A stretch of 16,900 nucleotides of DNA from Ornithomonoglobus_A sp034090805 (GTDB taxonomy: Bacteria; Bacillota; Clostridia; UBA1381). The number at the start of each line of letters is the position of its first letter. The first letter of the stretch is position 1. Shown one piece after another: positions 14,618 to 16,900 of the stretch. The notes under the pieces were generated by a model, which saw only the letters and a list, made by a program, of their open reading frames with translations, was not told where the DNA came from and searched no databases. The position numbers and the translations under genes are program-made. Where the stretch lies: the NCBI GenBank assembly GCA_034090805.1, contig JAXDRV010000091.1:1-16900 (forward strand), in the 5' to 3' direction.

Positions 14618-14626
14618 TGCTATAAT
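14618..14626 (+). promoter_or_regulatory. Extended -10 promoter of the PTS gene
   Basis: TGCTATAAT (14618-14626) is a good extended -10 element 43 nt before the preferred ATG. No convincing -35 box is seen at the right distance. No GlcT/LicT-type antiterminator hairpin and terminator pair is visible in the short leader. Confidence 0.5.
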
Positions 14627-14669
14627 AAATAAAGTATTACCAAAACTCACGAAGGGAGTTGAATTTTTA

Positions 14670-16739
14670 ATGAAGGATAAAGTATTCGGAGTATTGCAGC
14701 GTGTAGGGCGGTCATTCATGCTGCCAATTGCAATACTTCCGGTTGCCGGGCTTTTCCTCGGAATAGGCGGCTCATTCACAAACGAAACAATGCTTGCCAC
14801 CTACGGTTTGTCCGGAATAATGGGAAAAGGTACACCCATTTATGCGATACTGACCGTATTGAATGAGGCAGGAAATATCGTATTTGCAAATTTGCCGTTG
14901 CTTTTTGCAATAGGCGTTGCCATAGGAATGGCAAAAAAGGAGAAGGACGTTGCGGCACTTGCATCTGTGATTGCATTTTTTATCATGCACGCATCGATAG
15001 GCGCGCTGATAACGCTTAATTACGGCGGGATCAGCCAGTTTGAGGCGGCAAAGGATATAACCGGAGCAACAACAAACGTCCTCGGCATAAATTCTCTTAA
15101 CATGGGCGTATTCGGCGGTATAATAGTAGGTCTGGGCGTTGCGGCGCTACATAACAGATTCTACAAAATACAGCTGCCGCAGGTGCTGTCATTTTTCGGC
15201 GGCACACGGTTTGTACCGATAATATCGGCTGCTGTTTATCTTCTTGTCGGAATCCTTATGTATTTTATATGGCCGCCCATTCAGACAGTAATAATGCACA
15301 TCGGAGATTTTGTTCAGAAATCAAATTATCTCGGCACGTTTATATACGGTGTGACGGAGCGTGCGCTGATACCGTTCGGACTTCATCACGTATTTTATAT
15401 ACCGTTTTGGCAGACCTCCGTCGGCGGAGTTATGGAGGTCAAGGGACAGCTCATTGAGGGTGCGCAGAATATCTTCTTTGCGCAGCTTTCCGATCCGTCA
15501 GTCAAGCATTTTGCGGTTTCGGCAACGAGATTTATGTCGGGTAAATTCCCGCTTATGATATTCGGCTTACCCGGTGCTGCGCTTGCAATGTACCGCTGCG
15601 CAAAGCCGGAGCGCAGAAAGGCGGTGGGAGGTCTTTTGCTGTCGGCGGCTTTGACCTCGATGCTTACAGGTATTACCGAGCCTTTGGAATTTACGTTTTT
15701 ATTTGTAGCACCGTTTTTATATGCCATTCACTGTCTTTTCGCCGGAGCAGCGTATATGCTGATGCACATTTTCGGCGTGGGAGTGGGTATGACATTCTCC
15801 GGCGGTATAATCGATATGGTGCTGTTCGGTGTTATGCAGGGTACAGCAAAAACGAGCTGGTATTGGATTGTTGTTGTGGGTGCTGCATATTTTGCGATAT
15901 ACTACTTCCTGTTCTCGTTTATTATCAGGAAGCAAAACCTTAAAACTCCGGGCAGAGAGGAGGAGGGCGAAGAAACAAAGCTGTATACAAGGGCAGACGT
16001 CAACGCAAAAAAAGCCGCCTCCTCGGACGAACGCTCTCCGCTGATCGTTGCCGGGCTTGGAGGAAAGATCAACATCTCCGACGTCGACTGCTGCGCTACC
16101 AGACTGAGAGTTACCGTTAAGGACGGAACGCTTGTTAAGCAGGATATTTTAAAATCCACAGGCGCCGCCGGAGTTGTGCAGAAGGGCAACGGTGTCCAGA
16201 TCATATACGGTCCGAGCGTAACGGTGGTTAAATCCAATCTCGAAGCGTATCTTGACTCCCACGGCGGAGATATACCAAATAAAACGTCGGAAATTATATA
16301 TGCTCCCATTTCGGGACGTGTGCTGCCGCTGTCTGCCGTAGGCGACGGAGTATTTTCAGAGGAAATCCTCGGTCAGGGTGCGGCAATAGATCCGACTGAG
16401 GGCAAGGTTTACGCTCCGTTTGACGGCAGGATTTCAACTGTTGCCGACACACTCCATGCCATAGGGATTACTTCCAAAAGCGGAATCGAGCTGCTGATAC
16501 ACGTCGGCATTGACACGGTACAGCTTAAGGGACTGCATTACAAGGCTCATGTCAAAGCGGGCGATACCGTCAAAAAAGGTGATTTGCTGCTTGAATTTGA
16601 CGTTATTAAAATCAAACAGGCCGGCTTTAAGACCATCACACCCATTGTTATAGGCAACTCAGGCGATTATTCCTCGATAACCGCCATCTCGGCTCAAACG
16701 ATTGAGCATGGTGACGGCTTCATCAATATAGAAAAATAA
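14670..16739 (+). CDS. ptsG: PTS glucose-family permease, EIICBA fusion
   Basis: This membrane protein takes up and phosphorylates a sugar, using phosphate relayed from PEP through enzyme I and HPr. From ATG 14670 it has 689 residues in the order C-B-A. The EIIC membrane domain (about 1-430) carries GVTERALIPFGLHHVFYIPFW and GITEPLEFTF. EIIB (about 455-540) has the phosphorylated Cys475 in CCATRLRV. EIIA (about 555-689) has His596 in LHAIGI and the phosphorylated His611 in LLIHVGIDTVQLKG, 15 apart as in EIIA-Glc. The IPFGLHH context favours glucose, but N-acetylglucosamine or another hexose remains possible. GGGAG at 14654-14658 lies 11 nt before the ATG. The frame stays open upstream to an ATG at 14556, which would add a hydrophobic segment; family members normally start as at 14670. 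No enzyme I or HPr gene is nearby. Confidence 0.93.
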   Translation: MKDKVFGVLQRVGRSFMLPIAILPVAGLFLGIGGSFTNETMLATYGLSGIMGKGTPIYAILTVLNEAGNIVFANLPLLFAIGVAIGMAKKEKDVAALASVIAFFIMHASIGALITLNYGGISQFEAAKDITGATTNVLGINSLNMGVFGGIIVGLGVAALHNRFYKIQLPQVLSFFGGTRFVPIISAAVYLLVGILMYFIWPPIQTVIMHIGDFVQKSNYLGTFIYGVTERALIPFGLHHVFYIPFWQTSVGGVMEVKGQLIEGAQNIFFAQLSDPSVKHFAVSATRFMSGKFPLMIFGLPGAALAMYRCAKPERRKAVGGLLLSAALTSMLTGITEPLEFTFLFVAPFLYAIHCLFAGAAYMLMHIFGVGVGMTFSGGIIDMVLFGVMQGTAKTSWYWIVVVGAAYFAIYYFLFSFIIRKQNLKTPGREEEGEETKLYTRADVNAKKAASSDERSPLIVAGLGGKINISDVDCCATRLRVTVKDGTLVKQDILKSTGAAGVVQKGNGVQIIYGPSVTVVKSNLEAYLDSHGGDIPNKTSEIIYAPISGRVLPLSAVGDGVFSEEILGQGAAIDPTEGKVYAPFDGRISTVADTLHAIGITSKSGIELLIHVGIDTVQLKGLHYKAHVKAGDTVKKGDLLLEFDVIKIKQAGFKTITPIVIGNSGDYSSITAISAQTIEHGDGFINIEK

Positions 16740-16746
16740 AATTCCT

Positions 16747-16788
16747 TCCGGGACAACTGCGCTTATGCAGAAGTCCCGGATTTTATTT
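16747..16788 (+). terminator. Rho-independent terminator of the PTS gene
   Basis: TCCGGGAC (16747-16754) pairs with GTCCCGGA (16773-16780). An inner CTGC/GCAG stem (16757-16760 with 16767-16770) follows after small internal AA bulges. TTTTATTT comes directly after. It begins 7 nt after the stop codon. Confidence 0.9.
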
Positions 16789-16796
16789 AATGACTG

Positions 16797-16854
16797 CTGA
16801 ACAATTATGAAACGCAGCCGCATAGCGGCTTAAAAGCGTTTCATAATTGTTCAG
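16797..16854. repeat. Perfect 19-bp inverted repeat with nested hairpin
   Basis: CTGAACAATTATGAAACGC (16797-16815) is the exact reverse complement of 16836-16854. Between them, AGCCGC-ATA-GCGGCT (16816-16830) is a further perfect hairpin, leaving only TAAAA unpaired. No T run follows, so it is not a normal terminator. It probably belongs to an intergenic repeat. Confidence 0.75.
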
Positions 16855-16895
16855 GTGCAAGGATTTTTTCATAAATATGAAAAAATCCTTGCACC
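16854..16895. repeat. Perfect 20-bp inverted repeat with 2-nt loop
   Basis: GGTGCAAGGATTTTTTCATA (16854-16873) is the exact reverse complement of 16876-16895, with AA between. It shares its first G with the preceding inverted repeat. The near-complete palindrome could form a cruciform. It runs almost to the window edge, so what it belongs to cannot be seen. Confidence 0.75.
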
Positions 16896-16900
16896 CCCAA

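Noticed and set aside
14626..14669. GlcT-type antiterminator control of the PTS gene
   Set aside because: The leader is only about 40 nt and holds no terminator hairpin or overlapping antiterminator; AACTC/GAGTT around the ribosome site is too weak.

Overview
The window looks like chromosome of a low-to-mid GC anaerobic Firmicute, most likely a clostridium of the Oscillospiraceae/Ruminococcaceae type. The reasons are separate secD and secF genes, strong AGGAGG ribosome binding sites, TTGACA/TATAAT promoters, a one-chain pyruvate:ferredoxin oxidoreductase, a Gx-transporter/ApbE pair and a fused glucose-type PTS permease. The species cannot be named from this sequence. There are no rRNA or tRNA genes, CRISPR arrays, transposases or phage genes. 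Most of the window is core metabolism and housekeeping; the unusual material lies in the intergenic regions and inside the copper ATPase gene.

Layout. 64-2285: secD and secF, overlapping by one base, followed by a strong terminator. 2333-3822: a small Gx-transporter-type membrane protein and an ApbE lipoprotein flavin transferase, translationally coupled. 3832-5022, minus strand: the ribosome-assembly GTPase EngB and, upstream of it, an HxlR-family regulator. EngB has its own promoter and a roughly 200-nt leader filled by a 162-bp element with inverted-repeat ends. 5037-5436: a divergent intergenic region that holds a likely 258-bp MITE-like insertion flanked by an 11-bp direct repeat, a perfect operator-like palindrome and the copA promoter. 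5437-7908: a Cu(I)-exporting P-type ATPase whose last 69 codons form a complete CopZ-like chaperone preceded by its own Shine-Dalgarno sequence. 8074-11589: pyruvate:ferredoxin oxidoreductase. 11635-13002, minus strand: citrate synthase, converging on it with a shared terminator. 13099-14451, minus strand: a MATE efflux pump. 14670-16739: a PTS EIICBA permease of the glucose family. 16747-16900: its terminator followed by two abutting perfect palindromes.

How the genes fit together. SecDF aids protein export. ApbE attaches FMN to exported electron-transfer proteins, and the Gx-type protein is a common neighbour of such genes. The PTS permease brings sugar into glycolysis, PFOR turns pyruvate into acetyl-CoA and reduced ferredoxin, and citrate synthase draws on that acetyl-CoA. 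The HxlR regulator diverges from copA and may control it.

The best leads are the copA-copZ fusion with a retained internal ribosome binding site, the insertion that appears to have separated hxlR from its operator, and the structured element in the engB leader.
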